Source: JALZOC01 sp035758845
GTDB lineage: Bacteria; Acidobacteriota; Vicinamibacteria; Vicinamibacterales; 2-12-FULL-66-21
DNA length: 64,000 bases
Assembly: GCA_035758845.1 (NCBI GenBank)
Contig: DASTVZ010000104.1
Location: 7,915 to 71,914 of the forward strand
Direction: 5' to 3'
Part shown: positions 35,328 through 45,048 of the stretch, piece by piece
Layout of the letters: every line of letters starts with the position of its first letter
Numbering within the stretch: the stretch's first letter is position 1
Program-made: the position numbers and the translations under genes
The notes under the pieces: model-generated
The model's database searches: none
Seen by the model: the letters and a program-made list of their open reading frames with translations, nothing else
Told to the model about the DNA's origin: nothing

Positions 35328-37973
35328 TTAATCGTTTCGCAACGCCTCGGCCGGATCAACCCGAATCGCGCGCCGCACAGGAGCCCACGTCGCGACGGCG
35401 GCCACGATGAGGAGGGAGAACAGCGGCAGCGCGATGCTCAAAAGACTGACCGCCTGGATTTCAAACAGAAGCGCCTCGACGAATCTTGCGAAATACAGAC
35501 CGCCGGCAAGCCCGAGAACGCCGCCGACCATCACCGCAAGCGCAACCCGGCCGGCGACGGCTCTAACAACGGCACCAGCCTGCGCGCCAAGCGCCAGGCG
35601 AATGCCGATCTCGCGCGTTCGGCGGACGACGGCGTAGCTAAGGACCCCGTAGAGTCCCACGGCCGCGAGGACGAGCCCGAGAGCGGCAAAGAACCCGGAG
35701 AGGACGGCGAGCAGGCGCTCGCGCAATAGCGTGTTCCCCACCAGCGACGTTTGAAGCGTGACGTCGACGAGCCTGAGCGACGGATGAATCCGCGGCAACT
35801 CCTGTCGCACACGATCGACCAGGGTCTTGGGATCAACCTGCGAGCGGATCTGAATCGTGCCCGCCGGATCGGAAATCGGAGTGAAGAGGAACGGGTTCAT
35901 TTCACCGCGGACTGACCCATCGTGAGTGCCCGCAACCACACCAACGATGTGATACGCGAAGGCCCGGCCGCCTCTGGTCGTCGTCAGACGCTGTCCCACG
36001 GCGCGATCGCCATGAAAGTAGGTGCGGACAAACATGTCATTGACGATGACGGGCATCGGGTTCGTCGCGTTGCTATCCGTTGCTTCGAACTCACGGCCGT
36101 CGAGGACGGCGATCCGCATGGTTCGAAAAAACTGAGGCGACACATCGAGCCGGAATGTTTGTGCTCGTCGGCCATCCGGGAGCGCGACATTATTGCCGTT
36201 TGAATAACCCCTGAACAACGCCCAGCCGGACAGGCTCGCGCTTTCGACTGCCGGCAGCGACTCCATGCGATCCAACAACTGACGGACCATCGCACGCGCT
36301 TGTTCTGGTTCGAGACGATCGCGCGTTTCAACGGTGAGAAGCGTCACCTGGTCGGGACTGAAACCAAGATTCACGGCCGTCAGCCGATCGAAGGATCGCA
36401 TCAGCAGTGCAGCGACGAACAGGATCATCAGGCTGAACGCGATCTGTGCGGCAACGAGAGAACGGGCAACGCCGGCTTTCGCTGTGTGACCGCGATCGCC
36501 GAGCGCGACGACCTCGCCCGGACCCGCCGCCGATGCACGAAGTGCAGGCACGATCCCAAACAGAACGGTGGTGAAACACCCGACCAGCGAGACAAACCCG
36601 AGCACTCGCCAGTCAATGCGCGTGTCGAGGTAGACCGGATTCTCATTCGTCGTCAACAACCGGACGATGAAGGGGACGGCGGTGCGCGAGAGCGCAAGAG
36701 CAAGGGCCGTTGCGGTGAGAGTCAGCACGGCGGATTCGATCAGAACCTGCTGCAGCAGACGGCCTCGGCCGGCGCCAATGGATGCACGCAATGCCATCTC
36801 CCGCATGCGGGCGGCACCGCGCGCCAGCAACAGGTTGGCGACGTTGGAGCACGCGATGAGCAGCACGAGGCCAACGATCGCCGCAAGTGTCAGGAGTGGA
36901 CGTTGGAACTCCTGTCGCACCTGAGAGTAGCCGCTGGCGGCACTGCGGAGCTCCAGTCTCGATCCCGCTGCACGGGTGCCATCCTTGCCGATAAATTCAT
37001 CGTCTTCGAAATTCGCGAAAGCCGTTTGCGCGATCGCTTGAACAGTCTGGAGTGCCTCCCCCGAAGCAAGGCGTCCCCACACTTGTAACCAGTTCCAGTT
37101 CGGGGCCCCCAGGGACTCTCGGTTGAACATCATGTTGGGCAGCCATACATCGGTCAGGACTCCGGGTTGCGCGCCACTGAATCCCGGCTCTGCGACACCA
37201 ACGATCTGGTATGGACGCTGCTCCACCTGAATCCACGTACCGAGCACGTCAGGATCCGCGCCAAGTCGACGGACCCAGAAGGCATGACTCACGACGGCGA
37301 CCTGGTGCGCGCCGGGAGTCACATCATCCGAAGGCTGCAACATCCGTCCGATCGTCGGCATGACGCCAAGCACATTGAACGCGTTCCCCGAGACGAATTG
37401 GCTCAGGAGCTTTTCCTCCACGCCATCGGCGTCAGGCAAGATCGCCTGTCTCAGGGACTGGTGGCTCATGCTGAAGACTTCCATGTGTGGCGAGACGTGC
37501 TGGCGCATCCAATTGAGCAGCGGATAGCTGTACAGCGCGCTGAACCGCAGGTCTTGGTTATTGCTCGCGCGGCTGAGATAGACCAGACGCCCTGGGTAAC
37601 GGACCGGTAGTTCCCGCAGGATCAACGCATCAATCAGCGAGAACGCAGCCGCGCACGCGCCGATCGCCAGACCGAGTGAGATGACGGCGGCCGCCGACAC
37701 ACCGGCGTCCTTGCGCAGCATGCGCGCGCCGAGGCGCAGATCACGCCAGATGGACTCGAGCCAGGGAAGCAGCTTTACGTCGCGGCTGGTCTCGCGGAGG
37801 ATCAGGCGGTTGCCGAACTGTCGCGACGCTCGCGCGAGTGCGTCCGCGCGCGACAGCCCCTCGGCCTCGAGTTCGTCAGCGCGTGCTTCGATGTGAAACC
37901 GCTGCTCGTCGTCGAGTTCGTCCTGCAGACGCCCCGGTCGCAGGACGTTCACGAATCGGGACCACCGCGACAT
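35328..37973 (-). CDS. Duplicated FtsX/MacB-type permease (ADOP)
   Basis: The 881-residue protein is an acidobacterial duplicated orphan permease: an N-terminal helical prefix (DELDDEQRFHIEARADELEA), then a MacB periplasmic core (ISLGLAIGACAAAFSLIDAL) and two FtsX permease modules (SNVANLLLARGAARMREMAL, about 380; YAVVRRTREIGIRLALGAQA, about 790). No ATPase gene is adjacent. It starts 12 bases downstream of a PadR gene on the same strand, as usual for ADOPs. The transported substance is unknown. Confidence 0.9.
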   Translation of the reverse strand: MSRWSRFVNVLRPGRLQDELDDEQRFHIEARADELEAEGLSRADALARASRQFGNRLILRETSRDVKLLPWLESIWRDLRLGARMLRKDAGVSAAAVISLGLAIGACAAAFSLIDALILRELPVRYPGRLVYLSRASNNQDLRFSALYSYPLLNWMRQHVSPHMEVFSMSHQSLRQAILPDADGVEEKLLSQFVSGNAFNVLGVMPTIGRMLQPSDDVTPGAHQVAVVSHAFWVRRLGADPDVLGTWIQVEQRPYQIVGVAEPGFSGAQPGVLTDVWLPNMMFNRESLGAPNWNWLQVWGRLASGEALQTVQAIAQTAFANFEDDEFIGKDGTRAAGSRLELRSAASGYSQVRQEFQRPLLTLAAIVGLVLLIACSNVANLLLARGAARMREMALRASIGAGRGRLLQQVLIESAVLTLTATALALALSRTAVPFIVRLLTTNENPVYLDTRIDWRVLGFVSLVGCFTTVLFGIVPALRASAAGPGEVVALGDRGHTAKAGVARSLVAAQIAFSLMILFVAALLMRSFDRLTAVNLGFSPDQVTLLTVETRDRLEPEQARAMVRQLLDRMESLPAVESASLSGWALFRGYSNGNNVALPDGRRAQTFRLDVSPQFFRTMRIAVLDGREFEATDSNATNPMPVIVNDMFVRTYFHGDRAVGQRLTTTRGGRAFAYHIVGVVAGTHDGSVRGEMNPFLFTPISDPAGTIQIRSQVDPKTLVDRVRQELPRIHPSLRLVDVTLQTSLVGNTLLRERLLAVLSGFFAALGLVLAAVGLYGVLSYAVVRRTREIGIRLALGAQAGAVVRAVAGRVALAVMVGGVLGLAGGLYFARFVEALLFEIQAVSLLSIALPLFSLLIVAAVATWAPVRRAIRVDPAEALRND

Positions 37974-37985
37974 GCTCCCCTCCCG

Positions 37986-38315
37986 TCAGATGCGCTGAAG
38001 CAGTTGCCCGACGGCGAGTGTCACCTTGCGCCAGCGCTTCTCTTCCGCCTCGAGATGGCGACGACCGGCCGCGGTGATTTCGTAGACACGCGCGCGGCGG
38101 TTCTTCGTCGTCACGACCCATCGCGCCTTGACCAGCCGCGACTCTTCGAGCCGGTGCAACGCGGGGTAGAGCGATCCTTCCTCGACGCGCAGCACCTCGG
38201 ATGAGAACGTCTCGATCTGCGTGGTGATCGCGTAGCCATGCATTGCCCCTCGCCGGGCGAGGATCTTGAGGATCAGCATCGGGAGGGAGCCCTGGAGCGC
38301 GTCACTGCGTGCCAT
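37986..38315 (-). CDS. PadR family transcriptional regulator
   Basis: The 109-residue winged-helix regulator shows the PadR core: SLPMLILKILARRGAMHGYA, EGSLYPALHRLEESRLVKAR and RARVYEITAAGRRHLEAEE. It directly precedes the ADOP permease gene and probably represses this operon in response to a ligand. No ribosome-binding site is seen: the ATG sits inside CTATATATGGC, as at the other PadR gene (41776). A palindrome CTTAGTAAG lies at 38326-38334 just upstream. Confidence 0.9.
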   Translation of the reverse strand: MARSDALQGSLPMLILKILARRGAMHGYAITTQIETFSSEVLRVEEGSLYPALHRLEESRLVKARWVVTTKNRRARVYEITAAGRRHLEAEEKRWRKVTLAVGQLLQRI

Positions 38316-38482
38316 ATATAGATTTCTTAGTAAGCACGCTGAGCATAAGCGCAGGCGGACGTGCTTTGCAAGTCTGCCGAATCCTGACGATCGATCGCTG
38401 GTTGCAACGCTCAGGCAGGAAACCAGACACTACAGCGACGCCGCAACAGCGTCTCCCCGGGGGATCGAAGGCAGGCCATGTT

Positions 38483-39826
38483 TCAGCGGTTGAATGGATA
38501 TTCCTGAATCCAATTGAAGCCGCGATTGAGCAGCAGGAGTTTGCTGTGGTCGAACCGCTGCAAAGACATGCCGATCTTGTGACCATCCATGTCGCCGTCC
38601 AGCCTCAGCGTGCGTTCATCGCGCCGATCGAACGTCAGCCGCGTTTTCCAGGCCTGATCCCTGAGTGTCGTCAGCGTGATCGTCCTGGCCGGGTCATCTG
38701 TCTTGGCCGGGTAGAACACAAACGTGCTATCCATCCGTTGGAACACGAGCGAGTTCGCGTTCTGAACGATGACTCTCCGCCAGCGGCCGTAGTCGGTGAC
38801 GAGTGGCGCGCGTTCAACGCCGTCGATCGTCATCGTGTCAACATCCCAAATCCCATAAAGCGTTGGTTTCGGCGCGCCGCCGCCATACGTGAACCAGCTT
38901 GTACGGGCGGACACGACGTTGGTCGCGATCAGGTAAGCGGCGAACACAAGCTGCGTGGCCGTCCCAATGCGCTGCGCCTGTAGTCCGAGAAACAACGGTT
39001 GCTGGGGCGACGGCGGCGCCGGGCGATCGAAGACGAACACGTTCAGCAGACGCCGCGCGTCCGGCGCAAGGAGGACAAGCGAGATCAGGATCAAGTGAAA
39101 CGAGAAGAGCTTCACCGGCACGTCGTAGGTCATGTTCAACGTAAAGATCTGAATCGAATCCAGCAGCAGAATCACTGCGCCGGCGAGTGACAAACGTGGA
39201 ATGAAGAGACACACCGCGGCAGCCAGTTCCGCTGCGCCGGCAAATCTCTCGTACGCAGGTGATGCGCCAATCGATGACCACAACACGCCCATTGGTGAGA
39301 AGTGACCGAATGGCTCGACAAGGCGCATGAGAACTGGCGCCGGCATCTGCAACGGGATCACCTTCGTCATCCCATACACGAGCATCGTCGACCCGGCCGC
39401 AAACCGCAGGAACAGTCGAAACCATTTGTGCAACGTCACGTAGTTGGCGCGCTGACGATCGAGCACTGACCAGCCCACCGTTGCCCCTGTCGCAATCACG
39501 AGCAGGCAACACGCGGCTATCCAATTGAACGTCTTGTCGCCGCTGCCGCTGCCGGTGATGACGAGTGGCTTGGTTATCCCAAACACGTCGACCGCGGTCC
39601 ACGTCACGATCGTCTTGAACGGCGGGAGTTCCTCGAGCGAAGGCATCTCCCAGCTCGGCCAGTTCGGAATGACGAGCAGCCCACCCAGCATCTGGGTCGT
39701 CAGCACGTAAAGGCCGAAGTACACGAAGCAGAAACGAAAGGCGACGCACGTCATTCGGTTCCACCGTCCGCTCGGCGCGACAGAAGTTTCGACATCGACG
39801 GCGGTGGATGAACCAAAGTTGAGCAT
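38483..39826 (-). CDS. DoxX-like multi-pass membrane protein with C-terminal beta domain
   Basis: The 447-residue product has about 7 membrane segments (for example AFRFCFVYFGLYVLTTQMLG, WIAACCLLVIATGATVGW, AGAAELAAAVCLFIP) in a DoxX-like layout. A hydrophilic C-terminal part of about 120 residues follows (TLYGIWDVDTMTIDGVERA, RTLRLDGDMDGHKIGMSLQR). DoxX members are inner-membrane subunits for quinone or sulfur redox. The start has GGGGAGG 5 bases upstream. Its function is unknown. It lies between the ADOP/PadR unit and a winged-helix/TPR regulator, all on the minus strand. Confidence 0.72.
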   Translation of the reverse strand: MLNFGSSTAVDVETSVAPSGRWNRMTCVAFRFCFVYFGLYVLTTQMLGGLLVIPNWPSWEMPSLEELPPFKTIVTWTAVDVFGITKPLVITGSGSGDKTFNWIAACCLLVIATGATVGWSVLDRQRANYVTLHKWFRLFLRFAAGSTMLVYGMTKVIPLQMPAPVLMRLVEPFGHFSPMGVLWSSIGASPAYERFAGAAELAAAVCLFIPRLSLAGAVILLLDSIQIFTLNMTYDVPVKLFSFHLILISLVLLAPDARRLLNVFVFDRPAPPSPQQPLFLGLQAQRIGTATQLVFAAYLIATNVVSARTSWFTYGGGAPKPTLYGIWDVDTMTIDGVERAPLVTDYGRWRRVIVQNANSLVFQRMDSTFVFYPAKTDDPARTITLTTLRDQAWKTRLTFDRRDERTLRLDGDMDGHKIGMSLQRFDHSKLLLLNRGFNWIQEYPFNR

Positions 39827-39860
39827 GTGTCCTCCCCTACGGAAGCACGAACGGAGGATT

Positions 39861-41240
39861 TCAGGTGCGTTTGCGGTGCTCGAAACGCCGCCCGGGCTCG
39901 TGGGCCAACCCGTGTTCACGCGCGCGCTGAGCGGCCACGAATAATCCAACGGATTTCAGTCGCTCGTCGAACCGTGAATCGACGCGAAGGTAATCCCACT
40001 GTGGAGCAACGGCAAGATGCACGAGGGCGGGATCGCGCCGTTCGATCGCCACGTCGAGATGGCGAAACGCCTCGTCGAGATCGCCAACCTCGCCGAAGAG
40101 CAACGCGAGCTGCATGGCTGGTCCCTTCGCATTCAGACCAAGGGCATAGCGCACGACTCCTCGACGGCCGGCAGTCTCGTAGACGTGTTCCAGTTCCGCG
40201 ATGAGCGAGGCGGGCGCGCCCGAAGCACGGGCGTGGGCGAGAGACTCAGCCATGTGGCGACCGACATCTCCCTTCATCAAGTACGCGGCGGCGAGGTACT
40301 CGCGCGCCAACAGATGCGCGGGATCGAGTTCGAGCGACCGGTTCGCCCACGCGATCATCTCGTCATAGCGCCGCTGGTTCCAAAACGCGAGTGCGATTTG
40401 CAGGTGTACGGCCGCCGACGAGGGATTGCGTTCGAGTGCTTTCTGCTTGGCGGCAAGACCTTCCGCGAGATGTCCCAGGGCTTCGAGCAGCCGCCCGTAC
40501 AACAACCAGCCTTCCGTGTGATCGGGGTTCAATTCAAGCGCGCGCTCGAGGCTCCGCTGCGCGCCGCTCCAGTTCCAATCGCTGAGAAACAATACCGTGC
40601 CGAGCGCTACCTGCGCGTCGGCGTTGGCATCTTCCATGGCCAGCGCGCGAAGAGCCGAAGCCCGAGCCTCGGCGTAGGCTTGCGAGGGCGGGGCGATTCG
40701 CAACTCCGCTTCAGCACAATGCGCCACCGCCAGCCCTGCATGGGCCGCTGCGTAATGCGGATCGCGCGCCACCGCCGCGCGAAACGCTTCGACCGCGCGC
40801 GGAACATCCACTCTCGACGCGGCCATCAGGTGTGAACGGCCGCGGCCGATGAGTTCAGAGACTTCCGGGTTCGCCGGCAGAACACCGATCGGCCACCTCA
40901 TTGATACTGCTTCCAGCTGCGCGTGCTTGCGCTCGACGACCGCTGTGAAGCGATAACCGGCGCGGGCGACGGTTTCGATGGACCCGTCAGGGCCGGCGAG
41001 CGCTTTGCGCAAGGCGGAAACGTACACGGCGAGCACCCCCTCCTCGACGACGACGTCACCCCAGACGAGATCGAGAAGCTCGCGCTTGGTGATCAGCCTG
41101 CCGGCGCGCCGGACGAGCGCGACCAGCACGTCGTGCGCCTTCGGCGCAAGAGGCACGACCACGCCTGATTTCAACAGCCGCCGCTCGACTACATCGAGGA
41201 CGAATTCGCCAAACTCGTAGACCTCGCGCGGACTCACCAT
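39861..41240 (-). CDS. Winged-helix regulator with TPR domain (no membrane segment)
   Basis: The 459-residue protein has an OmpR/PhoB-type winged helix (EFGEFVLDVVERRLLKSGVV, KRELLDLVWGDVVVEEGVLA, ARAGYRFTAVVER) and then TPR units (AEGLAAKQKALERNPSSAAV, YDEMIAWANRSLELDPAHL). Unlike the regulator at 10536 it has no clear membrane anchor. It probably controls neighbouring genes, maybe the DoxX-like gene it precedes. No ribosome-binding site lies before the ATG. Confidence 0.87.
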   Translation of the reverse strand: MVSPREVYEFGEFVLDVVERRLLKSGVVVPLAPKAHDVLVALVRRAGRLITKRELLDLVWGDVVVEEGVLAVYVSALRKALAGPDGSIETVARAGYRFTAVVERKHAQLEAVSMRWPIGVLPANPEVSELIGRGRSHLMAASRVDVPRAVEAFRAAVARDPHYAAAHAGLAVAHCAEAELRIAPPSQAYAEARASALRALAMEDANADAQVALGTVLFLSDWNWSGAQRSLERALELNPDHTEGWLLYGRLLEALGHLAEGLAAKQKALERNPSSAAVHLQIALAFWNQRRYDEMIAWANRSLELDPAHLLAREYLAAAYLMKGDVGRHMAESLAHARASGAPASLIAELEHVYETAGRRGVVRYALGLNAKGPAMQLALLFGEVGDLDEAFRHLDVAIERRDPALVHLAVAPQWDYLRVDSRFDERLKSVGLFVAAQRAREHGLAHEPGRRFEHRKRT

Positions 41241-41317
41241 GCTTAGTCAAATCTTAAGCGTTGCTTCAGGATTTCAGGCCGTCACGCACATACATATGGA
41301 CGGGTAAGGAGGACACC

Positions 41318-41728
41318 ATGCACGATCCATTCGTCGGGCCCTGGGCGCTCAATCCCGCTCGTTCGGAGCTTACGCCCAACCACAGGCCAAGCGAGGCCAC
41401 GATGACGTGGCAAATCGATCAGGACGGAGGGTACCTGCTTCTGGCTGAAGGGACCAATGAGAAAGGTCAGCACTGCGTGGAAAGACCGCAGAAGCTGATT
41501 CCGGACGGCAAGCCTTACCCGGTCGAGCAATTCCCAGGGCTGAGTTGCATTACGACCCGGCCGCACGCGAACACACTTCGTGCTGAAGTGCGGCGCGAGG
41601 ACGGCTCGGTCGCGGGCGAGGGTACCTATGAAGTCGCCGCGGACGGCAAGACGATGACGGCGAGTACGTCGGGCTTCGACTCTCAGCTCCGGCCGTTCAC
41701 GATGCGAACGCTCTGGGAACGGAGGTAG
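41318..41728 (+). CDS. Small cytoplasmic protein of unknown function
   Basis: The 136-residue protein starts MHDPFVGPWALNPARSELTP, with AAGGAGG five bases before the ATG. It looks like a single small beta-barrel (a lipocalin-like pattern of WALNPARS, TMTWQIDQDGGYLLLAEGT and GEGTYEVAADGKTM). There is no signal peptide. I cannot name the family. It stands divergent from the TPR regulator and just upstream of a PadR gene. Confidence 0.65.
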   Translation: MHDPFVGPWALNPARSELTPNHRPSEATMTWQIDQDGGYLLLAEGTNEKGQHCVERPQKLIPDGKPYPVEQFPGLSCITTRPHANTLRAEVRREDGSVAGEGTYEVAADGKTMTASTSGFDSQLRPFTMRTLWERR

Positions 41729-41762
41729 CGACGGGTGCGATTGCCCGCCAGATCTGATATAT

Positions 41763-41786
41763 TGTGCGGCCATATATGGCCGCACA
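41763..41786. promoter_or_regulatory. Perfect 24-bp palindrome overlapping a PadR start codon
   Basis: TGTGCGGCCATA is followed directly by TATGGCCGCACA, an exact inverted repeat. The ATG of the PadR gene (41776) lies within the second half. PadR proteins commonly bind such dyads at their own promoter, so this is a likely autoregulatory operator. Because it spans the start codon, it could also form an RNA hairpin that affects translation. Confidence 0.65.
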
Positions 41787-42114
41787 TACTGAGGTCAAAC
41801 GTGGGAGCGCCGAGCTGATGGTGCTTGCCGCCATCGAGCGCCGCGCTCGCCATGGCTACGAAATCGCGAAGCTGATCGACGACCGGTCCGGCGGCGTGCT
41901 CCGGTTCCACGTCGCCTCGCTCTACCCCATGCTCTACCGGATGGAACGGCGCGGCTGGATTGACGGTAAGTGGATCGAGAAAGCGGGTCAGCGTAAGCGG
42001 CGGTACTACCGGCTCACCGCCGCGGGACGCAAGGTCCTCGCCCACCAGCGCAGCACCTGGCGCGAACTCCTGAGCGCATTGCAACAGGTCGCCGGCCTCG
42101 AGACCGGCAGGTAA
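41776..42114 (+). CDS. PadR family transcriptional regulator
   Basis: The 112-residue winged-helix protein has the PadR pattern: SAELMVLAAIERRARHGYEI, VLRFHVASLYPMLYRMERR and QRKRRYYRLTAAGRKVLAH. The ATG at 41776 is preferred over an upstream GTG, and no ribosome-binding site is visible, so the transcript may be leaderless. It is 5 bases upstream of an ADOP permease gene, with which it forms a unit. A perfect palindrome covers its start. Confidence 0.9.
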   Translation: MAAHTEVKRGSAELMVLAAIERRARHGYEIAKLIDDRSGGVLRFHVASLYPMLYRMERRGWIDGKWIEKAGQRKRRYYRLTAAGRKVLAHQRSTWRELLSALQQVAGLETGR

Positions 42115-42119
42115 AGGTT

Positions 42120-44885
42120 ATGGACTTCCGGAGCTACGTGCGCCAACACCTTCCCGCTGTCAAAGTCGTTCGTGAAGAGGAGATCGTCGAGGAGCTGGCG
42201 CAGCATCTCGAGGATCTCTATCACGACGGTGTCGGCTCGGGCCTCGACCACGACACCGCGTGGGCGCGAGCGACCGCGGCGCTGCCCAACGCGGCGGAGG
42301 AACTGGCCGGGGCGCTTCGCGCCTCGAGCCGTTCGCCAGCGAGCCGTGCAGCAGACACCCTGCGCGCGCATCTGGACGAACCGCCGCGCCGGTTTGGAGG
42401 ATCGATGTTGACGGGGTTCCGTCGCGACCTCCGCTACGCCTTTCGCACGATGCTTCGCGAACCGGGCTTCACCGCTGTTGTTGTCATCACACTCGCGCTG
42501 GGAATCGGCGGAACCGCGGCGATGTACAGCGCGATCGACGCGATTCTCCTGCGGCGCCCGCCGGTAGCCGACCCCGATCGGGTGGTGAACGCCTACATGC
42601 TTTACCCGGCACGAGTCACGGCTAATCCTGCCGCCGGCGACCAGGTCGGTAGTGCGTCGTATCCCGATTATGCGGATCTGCGCGACAGCAACATCTTCGA
42701 CGGACTGGCCGCCTTCACCAGCATCCTGCTGACGCTTGACACGAACGGAACACCTGAACAGATCGTCGGTCAGGTCGTGAGCGGCAACTTCTTCGACGTG
42801 CTGGGCGTCCCGGCGGTTGTCGGCCGCACGTTGAAGCCGGAGGATGATCGGCTTGGCTCGCCGGTTCGCGTCGCCGTGCTCTCCTACGGCACCTGGCAGC
42901 GCCGCCTCGGCGGCGACCCGAACGTCGTCGGCCGATCGCTCTCTCTGAATGGAAACCTCTACAACGTAATCGGTGTCGCGCGTCGTGGATTTGGCGGGCC
43001 AGACGTCGACGACGTTGCGGAGGTTTGGGTGCCGATGGCGTTGCAGCCGGAAGTCCGCCCGCCTTCGGCGGGTGCCCTCCGCCAGCGATTCCCGGACTTG
43101 CGGTTGCTTCACGCCCGCGACGTGCGCTGGCTGAGCATGGTCGGCCGCCTGAAAGAAGGTGTCTCGGCAGCTGACGCAGCGGCGGCGCTCGACGTCGTCG
43201 GTCGCAGATTGCAGACCGCGTACCCCGACTCGAACCGCGACATCAGCGCAACGGTCATGCGGCTCGGCGACGGACCAGGTTTGCGCAGTAATACGCGACC
43301 GCTGCTACGTCTCCTTGGTGTGGCCGTGACGCTGGTGCTGTTGATCGCCTGCGCCAACGTCGCGAGCCTGTTGTTGGCGCGCGCGGTGACGCGACGACGC
43401 GAGGTGGCTGTTCGGATAGCGATCGGAGCCGGACGCGGGCAACTGGTGAGTCAATGGCTCACGGAGGCGATCGTTCTCGGCCTGATCGGCTCGGCTGCGG
43501 CACTTGTCGTCGCGTATTGGGGAATCCCGATTCTGTACGGCTTCGGCATTCCGGAAGGAATGGATCTCAGCCTCAATCGGCGCGTGTTGGCGTTCACGTT
43601 CGTGACTGGTGCCACCGCTGGCTTGGTTTTCGGGTTGGCGCCTGTTGTTCAGTTAATTCGGTCAGAGGCGGTAACCGCGTTGCGCGATGAGGGCGGCACC
43701 GTCGCATCCGGGGTACGGGCGACCCGTGCGCGAAGCGTTTTCGTCGTCGTGCAGGTAGCGCTCAGCCTCGTCCTGCTTGTAGGTGCCGGACTCTTCCTGC
43801 GAACGCTGCAGCAGGCCTACGCCATCGACCTCGGTTACAACATCGACCGCATGCTCCTGGCGACAATCGAGCCAGGCGATCGCTACCAGCCGCCTGCGGC
43901 GCAAGCCTTTTACGCTGACGTGCTGGATCGCGTGAACGCGCTGCCAGGAGTCGTGGCCGCGGGCGCGGCGCGCGTCACCGTCCTGAGTGGAGCGTCGCGG
44001 ACCGGGGCGGTCAGCATTGACGGCCGGCCGGTGCAACGCGATCGAAGCAATGCGATTCCGGCGCGCGTGAATGTCGTCAGCGACAAGTATCTCGATGCCA
44101 TGGGCATTCCGATAGTCATCGGTCGCAACTTTCAGAGGACCGATCTCCCGGCCGCCACCCGCGTCGCTATCGTGAGCCGGTCGCTCGCGAATCGTCTGTG
44201 GCCGAATGCCGACCCCATCGGCAAGACGCTGGAATCTTCGACACCGCTCGTCGTGGTAGGCGTGGTGCCCGACACGGTTTACCGCAGGACGACGGACCGG
44301 CAGGTACTCCCCGTCTATTACCTCCCGCTGTCACAGAACTACGAGGCGGCGGTCGGTCTGCACGTGCGTACCGTAGGCGATCCCATGGCAGTACTGCCCG
44401 CGGTGCGGCGAGCCATCAGCGACGTGGACCCGCGCATCGCGCTCGTGAGACCGCGCCGGCTCGAGGACGAATTCAGCCGCTCGCTGATCGCAGAACGAAC
44501 GATGGTGAAGTTCGTCGGCGGGCTGAGTGGCATCGCGCTATTGCTCGCGGCTGTGGGACTGTACGGCGTGATGGCATACGCCACGCGTCAGCGCACAACC
44601 GAAATCGGCGTCAGGCTCGCGCTCGGCGCCAGCCCTGTATCGATTCTCCAGATGATCGTCCTGCGCGGCCTGCGGCTCGTCGCCGTCGGCGGCGTGTTAG
44701 GACTTGCATGCGCAGTGGTCGCGGTGCGTTTCGTGCGGAATCTCCTCTTCGGGGTCGAAGCGACCGACCCAGCGACATGGATTGCGGTGTCGACGGCCAT
44801 GATGCTTGTCGGTGTACTCGCCTGCGCCGTCCCGGCTCGGCGAGCCATGCGCATCGACCCGGTAAGAGCGCTGAGGAATTTCTGA
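42120..44885 (+). CDS. Duplicated FtsX/MacB-type permease (ADOP)
   Basis: The 921-residue protein has an N-terminal prefix with helical and permease-recruiting parts (EEEIVEELAQHLEDLYHDGV), a MacB core (VITLALGIGGTAAMYSAIDA) and two FtsX permease modules (ANVASLLLARAVTRRREVAV; ATRQRTTEIGVRLALGASPV). It is a different ADOP from the one at 35328: the two share layout but little visible sequence. No ATPase is adjacent. It follows PadR by 5 bases. Confidence 0.9.
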   Translation: MDFRSYVRQHLPAVKVVREEEIVEELAQHLEDLYHDGVGSGLDHDTAWARATAALPNAAEELAGALRASSRSPASRAADTLRAHLDEPPRRFGGSMLTGFRRDLRYAFRTMLREPGFTAVVVITLALGIGGTAAMYSAIDAILLRRPPVADPDRVVNAYMLYPARVTANPAAGDQVGSASYPDYADLRDSNIFDGLAAFTSILLTLDTNGTPEQIVGQVVSGNFFDVLGVPAVVGRTLKPEDDRLGSPVRVAVLSYGTWQRRLGGDPNVVGRSLSLNGNLYNVIGVARRGFGGPDVDDVAEVWVPMALQPEVRPPSAGALRQRFPDLRLLHARDVRWLSMVGRLKEGVSAADAAAALDVVGRRLQTAYPDSNRDISATVMRLGDGPGLRSNTRPLLRLLGVAVTLVLLIACANVASLLLARAVTRRREVAVRIAIGAGRGQLVSQWLTEAIVLGLIGSAAALVVAYWGIPILYGFGIPEGMDLSLNRRVLAFTFVTGATAGLVFGLAPVVQLIRSEAVTALRDEGGTVASGVRATRARSVFVVVQVALSLVLLVGAGLFLRTLQQAYAIDLGYNIDRMLLATIEPGDRYQPPAAQAFYADVLDRVNALPGVVAAGAARVTVLSGASRTGAVSIDGRPVQRDRSNAIPARVNVVSDKYLDAMGIPIVIGRNFQRTDLPAATRVAIVSRSLANRLWPNADPIGKTLESSTPLVVVGVVPDTVYRRTTDRQVLPVYYLPLSQNYEAAVGLHVRTVGDPMAVLPAVRRAISDVDPRIALVRPRRLEDEFSRSLIAERTMVKFVGGLSGIALLLAAVGLYGVMAYATRQRTTEIGVRLALGASPVSILQMIVLRGLRLVAVGGVLGLACAVVAVRFVRNLLFGVEATDPATWIAVSTAMMLVGVLACAVPARRAMRIDPVRALRNF

Positions 44886-45048
44886 TTTTGGAGCCTTCTG
44901 TCCGACCGGACCGTAACCAAAGTCACCCTTTCGAATGACTTCTGAGCGACTGACCACCGAAATCCCTTAAAACGGGCGGCATCGAGGCAGCGGCACCTGA
45001 TTTGTGTGTCCCGCGGTTCGTCCCTGATCCAACAGCAGGAGTAGCCTC

